This document shows positions 8,935 through 17,133 of a stretch of DNA of 64,000 bases, in pieces. The notes beneath the pieces were generated by a model. That model was given only the letters and a program-made list of their open reading frames with translations, had not been told where the DNA came from and searched no databases. Position 1 is the stretch's first letter. Every line of letters begins with the position of its first letter. A program made the position numbers and the translations under genes. Source of the DNA: Acidobacteriota bacterium (lineage in GTDB: Bacteria > Acidobacteriota > Terriglobia > Terriglobales > Acidobacteriaceae); the NCBI GenBank assembly GCA_018268855.1, contig JAFDVR010000009.1, positions 62,001-126,000 on the forward strand. Direction: 5' to 3'.

Positions 8935-10614
8935 TCACTTCATTTCTGTTCCGAAGACGTTCCCCAATCCTGGCCCATAGGGTGCCATGGCCACCGTTCC
9001 ATATGGATTGAAGATGGTATCGCGGTGCGCTGCGGCAAAATCCCACATCTCCGTCAGCAGATCGCGGCGCACTGTTTCCAGTTTTCCTGGCAAGGGCGGC
9101 CATGGAACAGAAGCATCCCGCGGCAGACCTTTACCACTCTTTACCTGTTCACGTTTCTGGGCTAGATCAGGAAATGTCAGATTGTGCATCTCGTGCGGAT
9201 CGTTCTTCAGGTCATACATCTCGTCGCAATCGAATCCGTTGTAGACGTACTTCCAATCCTTCGTCATTACGATGCGCTGCGTGTAATACAACTCAACGCC
9301 ATTCATCTGCGAACAGGTCGCGTGCCGCCAATCCGACGGTGCTTCGTCACGCAAAAACGGCATCAGGCTGCGCCCGGAGAGCTTTGCCCTTGGCTGCACG
9401 CCACATGCCTCCAGCACCGTCGACGCGAAATCTACCTGATCCACAAACGCAGACACTTCGCGACCAACGTTCTTTGTTCCCTTGGGCCATCGAATGATCG
9501 TAGGAATGTGATATGCCTCCTGAAAAGCGGGCACCCCTTTGAACCACAATCCATGCGAGGCCATGTAGTCACCATGATCGGAGACGTACAGCACAATCGT
9601 GTTCTCCGCCTGGCCTGTAGCTTCCAGTGCACTCAGTAGGCGGCCGAAGAGTTCATCCTGCATCGTGCACTGCGCGTAGTAGTGACGGATAGCCTCGCGT
9701 GTCTCATCGTCAGAAAGCTGCGACCAGTACTGGAACCGCTGCCGCTGATAGATTCTCGGTTTATCGTCCAGCATGTCGCCGAAGCTAGGCGGTAGCTCAA
9801 TCTTCTTCGGGTCATACATGTCTACAAACCGTTTGGGCGCGTTGTACGGATCATGCGCTCCGCTGTTCGACACCATCAGGCACCATGGCTTGTCACCGGC
9901 TGCAAAACGTTTGATGCCTTCTACCCCGGCGTTCACGATCTTCACATCGTTGAGAGTTTCGAACTTTTCGTCCGGAAGCGTCTTGTAAAGCTGTGAATTC
10001 GTCCACATGGGGCGCAGAATCTCGCCGTCTTCCCGATGGCTGGGCTCGCTCTTCTCCTCCCGCGATCGCTTCCACTGCGCAGCCTTGCGTGCCTCATTGC
10101 TGCGCAGGCTGTCCTGCTCAAGATGGCTCAGGTTCTCAAATCCGCAGTCCTCTGGCTTAATGTCGCGGCCTACATGCAGCTTACCCGCATATCCTGTCGC
10201 GTAACCGGCATCGCGCAGCCAGTTGCCCCAGAATGGAGTGCCTGGATATGGATCTGGATGAATGGCCGTATCGGTCGTCACGTTATTGAAGATGCCATGC
10301 TCCGAGGGATACAGCCCGCTCAGAAAGCTCGCGCGGGAAGGGCAGCAATGAGGAGCGGGACAATGCGCTGCGGTAAACGTCGTTGCCTCTTTGCGGAACT
10401 TGTCGAGATTAGGCTTAATCACAGGATGATGCGGCAGCACCGTTGCTCCGTTTTGCTGGTCCGGCATAAAGATCAGCACGTTCGGCGCACCCGCAGGGAC
10501 CTTTGGAGAAGACGCGCTGGCACTCTGTGGTCTCGATTCCGCTTCGCTGTGAACACCACTCGCCGCTGCCGCCCCGGCAGCAGCAATCGTCGATAAAAAA
10601 GTCCTGCGATCCAT
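8935..10614 (-). CDS. Tat-exported arylsulfatase-family sulfatase
   Basis: 559 residues. The start at 10614 is preferred over an in-frame ATG at 10635, since GGGAG lies 7 bp before it and the resulting N-terminus begins MDRRTFLS, a twin-arginine signal. The type I sulfatase signature C-P-S-R occurs at Cys91-Arg94; this Cys is the predicted formylglycine site and needs a maturase not seen in this window. The metal-binding MPDQQ segment near residue 50 replaces the commoner DDQ motif but fits the sulfatase/choline-sulfatase branch, and the SDHGDYM motif appears later. The substrate is probably a sulfated carbohydrate, but this is inference. Neighbours (ugd, mscS) do not narrow it. Confidence 0.9.
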   Translation of the reverse strand: MDRRTFLSTIAAAGAAAASGVHSEAESRPQSASASSPKVPAGAPNVLIFMPDQQNGATVLPHHPVIKPNLDKFRKEATTFTAAHCPAPHCCPSRASFLSGLYPSEHGIFNNVTTDTAIHPDPYPGTPFWGNWLRDAGYATGYAGKLHVGRDIKPEDCGFENLSHLEQDSLRSNEARKAAQWKRSREEKSEPSHREDGEILRPMWTNSQLYKTLPDEKFETLNDVKIVNAGVEGIKRFAAGDKPWCLMVSNSGAHDPYNAPKRFVDMYDPKKIELPPSFGDMLDDKPRIYQRQRFQYWSQLSDDETREAIRHYYAQCTMQDELFGRLLSALEATGQAENTIVLYVSDHGDYMASHGLWFKGVPAFQEAYHIPTIIRWPKGTKNVGREVSAFVDQVDFASTVLEACGVQPRAKLSGRSLMPFLRDEAPSDWRHATCSQMNGVELYYTQRIVMTKDWKYVYNGFDCDEMYDLKNDPHEMHNLTFPDLAQKREQVKSGKGLPRDASVPWPPLPGKLETVRRDLLTEMWDFAAAHRDTIFNPYGTVAMAPYGPGLGNVFGTEMK

Positions 10615-10714
10615 TTCATCTCCCTGTAAACGCATTCAGATAAGCAAAAACCACCTTACGCCATCTGGCAACCCCACGCATACTCCTGTTCGGCCAGATG
10701 CATCTTAGCCAGAC

Positions 10715-11731
10715 ATGTATGCCGGATTGGCACAGTTCTCAGGCACCGAACACAGTCTGCAGATTGGCGGCGTAAAGCTGCTCGGCTTTGATGCGCAGCA
10801 CGCGCACAAGCTGCTGATCACACTGGTCTTTTTCGCCATCCTTTATCTCATTGGTTTGATTCTGAGAGTTGCCGCTCGCGCTCTTGGAGGAGAACGGCAG
10901 AAGACTGCCTTCTGGACCCATCAGGGCATTAGCCTGCTTCTGTTCATCTTTGGCGTCATTGGATTTCTTTCCATCTGGTTCGATAACCCCACTCGCCTCG
11001 CCACGGGCCTTGGTCTGCTTAGTGCCGGTCTGGCATTCGCGATGCAAAAGGTTGTTACCAGCTTCGCCGGTTACTTCGTTATCCTTCGCGGAAAAACATT
11101 CAATGTCGGCGACCGCATTAGCATGGGCGGTGTGCGCGGTGACGTTATCGCCCTCAACTTCATCCAGACCGTCATTATGGAGATGGGCGAGCCGCCCGCG
11201 GTACAAAGTGAAGATCCCGGCATGTGGGTCCAAAGCCGCCAATACTCCGGTCGCATCGTTACTATCTCTAATGCGCAGATTTTCGAACAGCCCGTCTACA
11301 ACTTCACGCGCGACTTCCCTTACATATGGGAGGAGATGCACATTCCCATCTCATACAAAGACGACCGCTCCCGGGCCGAACAAATCATTCTAGATTCGGT
11401 CACAAAACATACCTCTGACATTGCAAACCTGGCGCAACCGGAACTCGACCGGCTCAAAGAACAGTTCTTCATCGAAGCCGCAGATACTCGCCCGCGCGTC
11501 TACCTGCGCATCACTGACAACTGGGTAGAATTCTCCGTCCGCTTCCTTTGCCGTACGCATGACATTCGTGGACTAAAAGATCGCATCAGCCGCGACATCC
11601 TTGCTGGCCTCGACGCCGCGAATATCGGCATTGCCTCCGGAACGTATGAGATCGTCGGTTTCCCACCCGTCCGATTGGAAACCGCACCTGCTTCTCCTAT
11701 TCCACAGAATAGATCGATCCAGTCCGCATAG
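10715..11731 (+). CDS. MscS-family mechanosensitive ion channel
   Basis: 338 residues. Three hydrophobic helices (about 32-55, 72-90, 98-130); the last carries the Gly/Ala-rich pore pattern (GLGLLSAGLAFAMQK) typical of MscS TM3, followed by the beta domain with the GDRISMGGVRGDV segment and IVTISNAQIF, and an alpha/beta C-terminal domain. It probably opens on hypo-osmotic shock. There is no clear Shine-Dalgarno before the ATG. The gene converges on the EEP hydrolase with a 2-bp gap. Confidence 0.88.
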   Translation: MYAGLAQFSGTEHSLQIGGVKLLGFDAQHAHKLLITLVFFAILYLIGLILRVAARALGGERQKTAFWTHQGISLLLFIFGVIGFLSIWFDNPTRLATGLGLLSAGLAFAMQKVVTSFAGYFVILRGKTFNVGDRISMGGVRGDVIALNFIQTVIMEMGEPPAVQSEDPGMWVQSRQYSGRIVTISNAQIFEQPVYNFTRDFPYIWEEMHIPISYKDDRSRAEQIILDSVTKHTSDIANLAQPELDRLKEQFFIEAADTRPRVYLRITDNWVEFSVRFLCRTHDIRGLKDRISRDILAGLDAANIGIASGTYEIVGFPPVRLETAPASPIPQNRSIQSA

Positions 11732-11733
11732 CT

Positions 11734-12489
11734 CTATGGCGGATTGATTTTGTTCGCTGAGATACGGAAAGTAGCTACCAGCGGAAGATGGTCCGATGCA
11801 ACCAACGCCATGCGATTGCGCCACAGCATCGTCTCTTCCAACTCCAGTGGCGTTTCATAGTAGATGTGATCGAGCGTCATTAGCGGAAGAAGCCCCGGAA
11901 ACGTCCTTCGAAATTGAAATGCATGGACCGGCTCCACGTTGCGAAATGTCTCACGTAGCAGCTTCGTCGTTAGGCCACGCGTCCACTCATTGAAATCGCC
12001 AAGTACGAGCCGGGGACTCCTGCCTGTCTGCGCCAGTACCCGTTCACTCAACAGATGCTGCGCCTGATACCGCCTTTCTATATATCCAGTGCCGAGATGC
12101 ACGTTGAAGACATGCAGCACTTGCCCGTTTTGCATCTCAACGTCCGTCTGCAAAACGCCGCGTTCTTCGCGACGTTTGTGCGTGATGTCATGGTTCTTGC
12201 ATTGCACAATCGGCAGACGGCTCAGTGTCATGTTTCCATAGGCCCCGCCATGCAAGGAGCGGTTCTCTCCAAAACTCCATGCATATTCGCCCAAACTTTC
12301 AGCGATCCTCTCCGCCTGATTGAAAGCCTGCGATCCGCCGGGCGCATGGACCACCTCCTGCAGGCAAACCACATCCGCATCCAGTTGCCGGATAATCTCT
12401 GCAATACGCTCCGGCATGGTTTTCCGATCCAAGCCACGGCACTTATGAATGTTGTAGGTGGCCACGCGCAATGGGCGATTCGCGTTCAT
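11734..12489 (-). CDS. Endonuclease/exonuclease/phosphatase (EEP) family protein
   Basis: 251 residues from the ATG at 12489, which overlaps the TGA of the upstream phospholipid synthase gene (ATGA, 4 bp), indicating translational coupling. An earlier in-frame ATG (12510) is less likely. EEP-fold motifs in order: TYNIH, LQEV, FNVHLG, LGDFNEW, LDHIYY and SDHLPL, covering metal ligands and the catalytic Asp/His pairs. Family members include nucleases and phosphodiesterases acting on phospholipid head groups. Coupling to a PLD-type synthase suggests a membrane-lipid link, as inference only. Confidence 0.88.
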   Translation of the reverse strand: MNANRPLRVATYNIHKCRGLDRKTMPERIAEIIRQLDADVVCLQEVVHAPGGSQAFNQAERIAESLGEYAWSFGENRSLHGGAYGNMTLSRLPIVQCKNHDITHKRREERGVLQTDVEMQNGQVLHVFNVHLGTGYIERRYQAQHLLSERVLAQTGRSPRLVLGDFNEWTRGLTTKLLRETFRNVEPVHAFQFRRTFPGLLPLMTLDHIYYETPLELEETMLWRNRMALVASDHLPLVATFRISANKINPP

Positions 12490-13790
12490 TGCTGCCGCTC
12501 GAAGATCCATCCAAGCATCTCAGTCAAACGTTGATGGATTGGCCTGCGTTGCCAGTCACGAAGAGTGATGCGCCCACTCTGCCGGAGATCATCTCCGAAA
12601 TCAGCGGTCAGTCTTTGGGCCAATGCATCCCCCCGCACGGCAAGATTCACTTCATCGTTGATGCCAAAGGAACGATTGTCGAAGTTCGTCGACCCCACCA
12701 CCGACCACAATCCATCGATACACAATACTTTCGCGTGGATCATCGCGGGTTCATACTCGTAAATTGCTGCCCCCGCTTTTAGCAGTGGACCATATCCGCC
12801 GCGGCTGGTGCTGCGTGTCAAAAAATGGTCGCTCTTGTGGCCAGGCACGAGAATACGCACATCCACACCGCGCTCTACGGCACGGCATAACTCCTGCATC
12901 AGTCCTTTGTCTGGCAAAAAGTATGGGGTTGTGATGCAGATGTTTCGTTTTGCGGAAGCGAGTAACAGTTGGAACAGCACACGTGCCCGCGTCGATCCAC
13001 CTACTGTCGGCGTGCTGTTGATTACCAGGGCGGCTGTTTTCTCAAGCAGCGGAATTTCCGGAAAATAAGTGTCCCCAGCCAAAATTTCTCCACAGGTCAC
13101 CAACCAGTTTTCTGCAAAGGTGGCCTGCAGATTGGTAACTGCCTCCCCTTCCACGCGAACCATCGTATCTCGCCAGGCTGGGTTCCCATGCACCCCGCTG
13201 TACCAATGATCGGCCACACCTGCGCCGCCAATAAATCCAACCGTGCCATCCACTACCAGAAGCTCGCGGTGGGTTCGATTGTCCATCGTTGTCAACCGGT
13301 GCCATGCAGGACTGTTGTACCAGTTCACCTTGCCGCCGGCGTCCGTCAATGGACGAAAAAACGACCGGGTTGCGCCTGCGCTTCCAAAGGCATCCAGCAC
13401 CACATTCACGTGTACCCCAGCGCGGGCGCGCTCCGTCATCGCTTCCAGATAAAGCTTGCCAATCTTGCCTTTCTGAAAGATGTAGGCTTCCAGATTCACG
13501 CTACGTTTTGCTTCATGAATCGCCTGCAACTCCGCCGGATAAAAGCAATCCCCGTTCGTCAGTACCTCATACCGCCCGGTCAGGTTTGCTTTCGCGTCGG
13601 TGAGGGATTCCATAAGATTCAAAAATGCAGCCGAATCATTTGCTGGCAGGCCGTTCTCTGCCTCAATGACATAGTTCGGCATTGGCCCAAATAATCCAGC
13701 CAGCAAAAACGTTGTCAGCGCAACCAGTGCAATCGCTCCAAGCACCACCCAGCCCGTAGGCAGCGTCACTGTAGCCAGCAAAATATACAA
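12486..13790 (-). CDS. PLD-family cardiolipin synthase-like protein
   Basis: 434 residues: one N-terminal transmembrane helix (about 12-34), then two phospholipase D domains. The second HKD motif is canonical (His352-Ala-Lys354...Asp359, then GSTNFDNRSF). The first has His174 and Asp181, but the lysine position is Glu176 (HRELLVVDG), while GFIGG follows as usual. Family members condense phosphatidyl groups to form cardiolipin or related lipids at the membrane. The Lys-to-Glu change could alter or remove catalysis in that half. It is followed by the coupled EEP gene. Confidence 0.87.
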   Translation of the reverse strand: MYILLATVTLPTGWVVLGAIALVALTTFLLAGLFGPMPNYVIEAENGLPANDSAAFLNLMESLTDAKANLTGRYEVLTNGDCFYPAELQAIHEAKRSVNLEAYIFQKGKIGKLYLEAMTERARAGVHVNVVLDAFGSAGATRSFFRPLTDAGGKVNWYNSPAWHRLTTMDNRTHRELLVVDGTVGFIGGAGVADHWYSGVHGNPAWRDTMVRVEGEAVTNLQATFAENWLVTCGEILAGDTYFPEIPLLEKTAALVINSTPTVGGSTRARVLFQLLLASAKRNICITTPYFLPDKGLMQELCRAVERGVDVRILVPGHKSDHFLTRSTSRGGYGPLLKAGAAIYEYEPAMIHAKVLCIDGLWSVVGSTNFDNRSFGINDEVNLAVRGDALAQRLTADFGDDLRQSGRITLRDWQRRPIHQRLTEMLGWIFERQQ

Positions 13791-13895
13791 ACAGTTGACC
13801 TCTACGTCGATCGTTGCGCAGTTTCAGCGCTGCCATCTGTCAGATGCCATTCAAATAGGGCAGGTACATTCTTACGCTGACAAAGATCTGTATGT

Positions 13896-13921
13896 AAAAA
13901 GCCCGCCGTATGAGCGGGCAA
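13896..13921 (-). terminator. Intrinsic terminator on the minus strand
   Basis: The inverted repeat GCCCGC/GCGGGC (13901-13906 and 13914-13919) is followed on the minus strand by TTTTT. It lies upstream of the PLD gene start, so it must end a separate minus-strand transcript from the 14.0-14.7 kb region and insulate the PLD/EEP operon from it. Confidence 0.75.
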
Positions 13922-14186
13922 ATTAAGTCTTCTGTGGATTGTTTGAGCCGTCTTGCTGTAGAGGAGTTTCGATCCGTTTGATACTTCAGCCGCATGCCGC
14001 ACGCAGCAGCTTTTATCCGGAGTATTGCATTTTTTGACGGACGCGAAGGATGCGACAAAAGGTAATCACTAAATTGTTACTGTGGGGGCCGAGATTTTTA
14101 ATTTGTAGAGTGACATCGAGATGATTCCGATGCATTCTGTAATCACTGAATATCTGAGCTACAGCCTCTTCTCTCCGGTCACTAAG

Positions 14187-14229
14187 CTGGTCCCGCAAGA
14201 CTCCCACAGAAGGAGCAACGCGGGACCAG
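14187..14229. repeat. Two-tier inverted repeat (structured RNA or terminator-like element)
   Basis: Perfect 10-bp arms CTGGTCCCGC (14187-14196) and GCGGGACCAG (14220-14229) enclose a 23-nt loop with its own CTCC/GGAG stem (14201-14204, 14212-14215). There is no T-run on either side. On the minus strand it lies 38 bp after the zinc-ribbon ORF. Confidence 0.6.
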
Positions 14230-14266
14230 ATGTATTTTGTAAACTTTTATCTAAACGTTTGGCCTG

Positions 14267-14512
14267 TCAGCTTCGGGCAGGACTGATATTTGTCCCCGTC
14301 TCCAGGTTCCATCTTGGTTCCATAGGCGCAGTGGACGGTTCAATCCCCCGTGTGAAGAGGAATACGTTGATTCCACACACCTCGCATCGCCAGGGAAACA
14401 CATGAAAAGCAGCCATGAGGAGGTGGAAAACTCCATGGCGCTCCCGCGGATACAACCGTTCGCGTCCGTAGCTGCAGTTGCACATAATGACACGACCATA
14501 GCGAGGATTCAT
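14267..14512 (-). CDS. Small hypothetical protein with zinc-ribbon-like cysteines
   Basis: About 81 residues if the ATG at 14512 is used; the frame remains open upstream to 14698. Two cysteine pairs are spaced as in a small zinc ribbon: MCNC near residue 12 and the segment FPWRCEVCGI near residue 43, separated by a basic stretch (RERLYPRERHG) and a hydrophobic turn. The pattern Cys-x-Cys, basic, then P-[YW]-R-C-x2-C resembles short zinc-ribbon proteins I associate with acidobacterial genomes. The first pair lacks the usual two-residue spacing, and the ribosome site is weak (GAAGG close to the ATG), so it may be degenerate. Followed by a hairpin and a terminator on the same strand. No function is assigned. 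Confidence 0.4.
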   Translation of the reverse strand: MNPRYGRVIMCNCSYGRERLYPRERHGVFHLLMAAFHVFPWRCEVCGINVFLFTRGIEPSTAPMEPRWNLETGTNISPARS

Positions 14513-14718
14513 CGCCTTCATCAATGCACCAAAGGTCGTAGATGCGCCACAAATGTGGAAGTTCTGGGTCCGCAGTCCAACCAAGCAGATCGAAACGAGT
14601 CCAGACTTTGCGAAACGCTGCATGGTTTGCAAATGTTCTGAGACGAGATCCGATTCCCAACTACGATTTCGCCGCCATCTTGTGACTGAATAATGCATCG
14701 GATGACAATATAGTGTCC

Positions 14719-15204
14719 ATGCATAACCCTGAACATCCCGTTAGGAAAGCTGGAACGGCGCTGATTGGATGGTGGCGCGCGACGACGCTGGATGCGTTGT
14801 TTGTTGGGTTGATGTGGCTGATCGGGCTTTGGATAATTGGTGTTCCATGGGGGCCGTTCTGGGCCTTGGTTGCGGCGTTTTGCCAGTTTGTGCCGGGAAT
14901 TGGGACATCGATTGCCGCGTGCGGACCGGCGATTGCGGCGGCATTTGCTTCAAGCAATACGGGATTCGACAAATTGTGGTGGACGCTTGGACTGTTCGCC
15001 GTGATTGCGATTGTGGATGGTGCGTTGGTGCAGCCTCTGCTGTTGAAACGCACTACACGCGTACCATGGTGGGCTGCGGTGCTTGGGCCCATTGTGGGTG
15101 GGATACTGTTGCCGTTTTGGGGTGTGTTGCTGGCTCCCCCAATTCTGGCGGTGATGTTTGCGTTTCGAAAGCCTAAGGGTGAGATGGTTTCACGCCGGGG
15201 CTGA
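14719..15204 (+). CDS. AI-2E-family permease, C-terminal half only
   Basis: 161 residues from ATG 14719 (a GTG at 14713 is the alternative). Three or four hydrophobic helices with the pattern FVPGIGT, a helix containing VDGALVQPLLL, and a final GGILLPFWGVLLAPPILAV segment match the C-terminal half of AI-2E/PerM family transporters (normally about 350 residues with 7-8 helices). The N-terminal half is not found in any frame upstream. The last codons (VSRRG-stop) lie in a GC-rich sequence that looks like a dispersed intergenic repeat. It could be a genuine short protein or a remnant. Confidence 0.6.
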   Translation: MHNPEHPVRKAGTALIGWWRATTLDALFVGLMWLIGLWIIGVPWGPFWALVAAFCQFVPGIGTSIAACGPAIAAAFASSNTGFDKLWWTLGLFAVIAIVDGALVQPLLLKRTTRVPWWAAVLGPIVGGILLPFWGVLLAPPILAVMFAFRKPKGEMVSRRG

Positions 15205-15214
15205 AGCCCGCTTC
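15189..15214. repeat. Possible dispersed intergenic repeat unit
   Basis: TTCACGCCGGGGCTGAAGCC at the end of the permease frame contains an inverted GGGCT/AGCCC and resembles a phrase I recall recurring between genes of Acidobacteriaceae. Only one copy is visible here, so this rests on recollection. Confidence 0.3.
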
Positions 15215-15300
15215 TAATCCGGTTGCGCTTGCGTATGGTACGTTTCTCTCTCAGAGAACAAAGCTACTACCTGCGATTCTCGCTTCACCGAAGAAATACA

Positions 15301-15327
15301 GAGATCCTTCACTGCGTTCAGGATGGC
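15301..15327. repeat. Possible dispersed intergenic repeat unit
   Basis: GAGATCCTTCACTGCGTTCA followed by GGATGGC resembles a widely scattered intergenic sequence in this group of bacteria. A single copy is seen in this window, so the call is tentative. Confidence 0.3.
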
Positions 15328-15354
15328 GGCTTTTCTTGGATTTAGGGGGCCGCT

Positions 15355-17133
15355 CTAATTGCCGAGACGGTATTTTGTTTCGGCGAGGCGGAAGAGTGGG
15401 CGCCAGAGAAGGCGGTTGATGGTAACGACCATCAGTGCCATCACGATGGTGGCAAGCAGGAGAATGTGAAACTGACCGCGATCCGTTGCGGCACTAATCT
15501 GGGAACCGAGGCCGAAGGTTACGTGCGTTTCGTTTTTGAGACGGAAATATTCGGCAATGATGCTGGCGTTCCATGCTCCGCCGGATGCGGTGACCATGCC
15601 GGTGACGAGGTAAGGGAAGATACCAGGCAGAATAATGGTTTGCCATCGTTGCATGCGGGTAAAGCGGAAGACTTCTCCCACGCGGGTCAAATCGGTGGGT
15701 AGCGCCATCGCTCCGGCAATCACATTGAAGAGGATGTACCACTGCGTGCCGAGCAGCATGAGCAGGATGGCGGAGAGCTCCAGGCCGCCGCGCAGGCGGA
15801 TGAGCACAAGCAGAAGGATGGGAAAGAGCGCAGTTGCCGGTACTGAGGCAGCGATCTGTACGATGGGCTGCGCGATGCGCGCCAGGCGTGGCTGTGTTCC
15901 GATGGCGACGCCTACCGGAATCGTCCAGAGCGCGGCGAGGAGGAGTGCGGCGTTGACACGCAGGAAGGTGGCTCCTGCTCCGCGCAGCACCCGGAAGAAG
16001 TCGCCGAGCGTGACGAGTTGCAAAAGATCGAGCGCACGCACTGCGAAGAAGAGTACGGCTGCGAGAACAAATGCATAGACCGCTCCGCGCAGAATGTATG
16101 AAGGGCCGCGGCGCCTGGATTTGTCATACTCCTGATGGGAAGAGCGGCGCTTTGCAAGGCGCGCGTAGATATGCTCCTGCAAAGGGGCGATGGTGCGCGT
16201 ACGCAGAGCGCGGATAGCGCGCGATTGTTGCAGCGCATGGAGCAGAGGTGAACGTGGCGCAGGCGCAGCGGAGTCCGTTTCAAAGCGAAAACGGTCGCCC
16301 CATGCGATGACCGGGCGCCAGAAGAGCTGGTCGGTGATGACGATGATGGCGATCATGGTGAGCAGCCCCCATAGAATCGCAGTGATGTCACCAGCACTGG
16401 CTGCAGTTTGCAGATAGCTGCCAAGGCCCGGGAGCCGGAAGTCGCGCGCGCCGAGCACGAACATCTCACAGGCCATCAGGAAGAACCATCCGCCGGCGAC
16501 GGAAACCATGGAGTTCCAGATAAGGCCCGTGGCGGCGAAGGGAAGCTCAAGCTGCCAGAGCTTCTGCCAGCGGTTGAATCCATAAACGGTGGAGACTTCC
16601 TGCAACTCACGTGGAAGCCCTTTGATGGACGAGTAGAAGGAGTAGGCGATGTTCCAAGCCTGTCCGGTGAAGATCAGCAGGATAGAGCCGAGTTCGAGGC
16701 CGATCTGGTGCGTGGGGAAGAGCGACACCATTGCCAGCATGACGCTCGGTAGAAACGACAGCACCGGGATGGATTGCAGGATATCGAGCGCGGCGAGCAT
16801 CAGTGTTTCGAGACGGCGGCTGTATGCAGCCACGTAACCATATACGATGGCAAAGATGAGACTCAGCACATATGCGATGGCGATGCGCGCGATCGACAAC
16901 AAAGCATAGCGGGGCAGAGCGCGTGGCGAGAGCGATATCTCCACCGACGGTTGCATGTGACCGAGCCAGAGGCTGGCAATTTTAAGCACACCGTAAAAGC
17001 ATGCGAGACCCATGCCGGCGACGATCATGTCGAGTACAAAGGGCCATGTACGGCGCAGCACCTGTGTACGCGTGAGAGTATGCGTGCGGGGATATGCCCG
17101 AGTGCGACGAAAAGAGCCCGGGAGCTGGTTCAT
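15355..17133 (-). CDS. ABC transporter, two fused permease domains (NitT/TauT-like)
   Basis: 592 residues from ATG 17133, whose first bases overlap the TGA of the ATPase gene (ATGA), so the two are translationally coupled. Two BPD_transp_1 permease units are fused in one chain (about 40-300 and 365-590), each with about five or six helices and an EAA-like loop (for example KGLPRELQEVSTVYG and ALPTDLTRVGEVFRF). A charged linker (about 310-365) joins them. Related systems import anions or sulfonates, but no substrate-binding protein lies nearby, so the substrate is unknown. Confidence 0.88.
   Translation of the reverse strand: MNQLPGSFRRTRAYPRTHTLTRTQVLRRTWPFVLDMIVAGMGLACFYGVLKIASLWLGHMQPSVEISLSPRALPRYALLSIARIAIAYVLSLIFAIVYGYVAAYSRRLETLMLAALDILQSIPVLSFLPSVMLAMVSLFPTHQIGLELGSILLIFTGQAWNIAYSFYSSIKGLPRELQEVSTVYGFNRWQKLWQLELPFAATGLIWNSMVSVAGGWFFLMACEMFVLGARDFRLPGLGSYLQTAASAGDITAILWGLLTMIAIIVITDQLFWRPVIAWGDRFRFETDSAAPAPRSPLLHALQQSRAIRALRTRTIAPLQEHIYARLAKRRSSHQEYDKSRRRGPSYILRGAVYAFVLAAVLFFAVRALDLLQLVTLGDFFRVLRGAGATFLRVNAALLLAALWTIPVGVAIGTQPRLARIAQPIVQIAASVPATALFPILLLVLIRLRGGLELSAILLMLLGTQWYILFNVIAGAMALPTDLTRVGEVFRFTRMQRWQTIILPGIFPYLVTGMVTASGGAWNASIIAEYFRLKNETHVTFGLGSQISAATDRGQFHILLLATIVMALMVVTINRLLWRPLFRLAETKYRLGN

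Larger units (their letters stand above)
13791..14266. other. Gene-poor stretch with hairpins
   Basis: No convincing protein-coding frame is seen on either strand. It holds a minus-strand terminator (13896-13921) and a two-tier inverted repeat (14187-14229). The divergent side presumably carries the promoter for the PLD/EEP pair. Confidence 0.5.
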
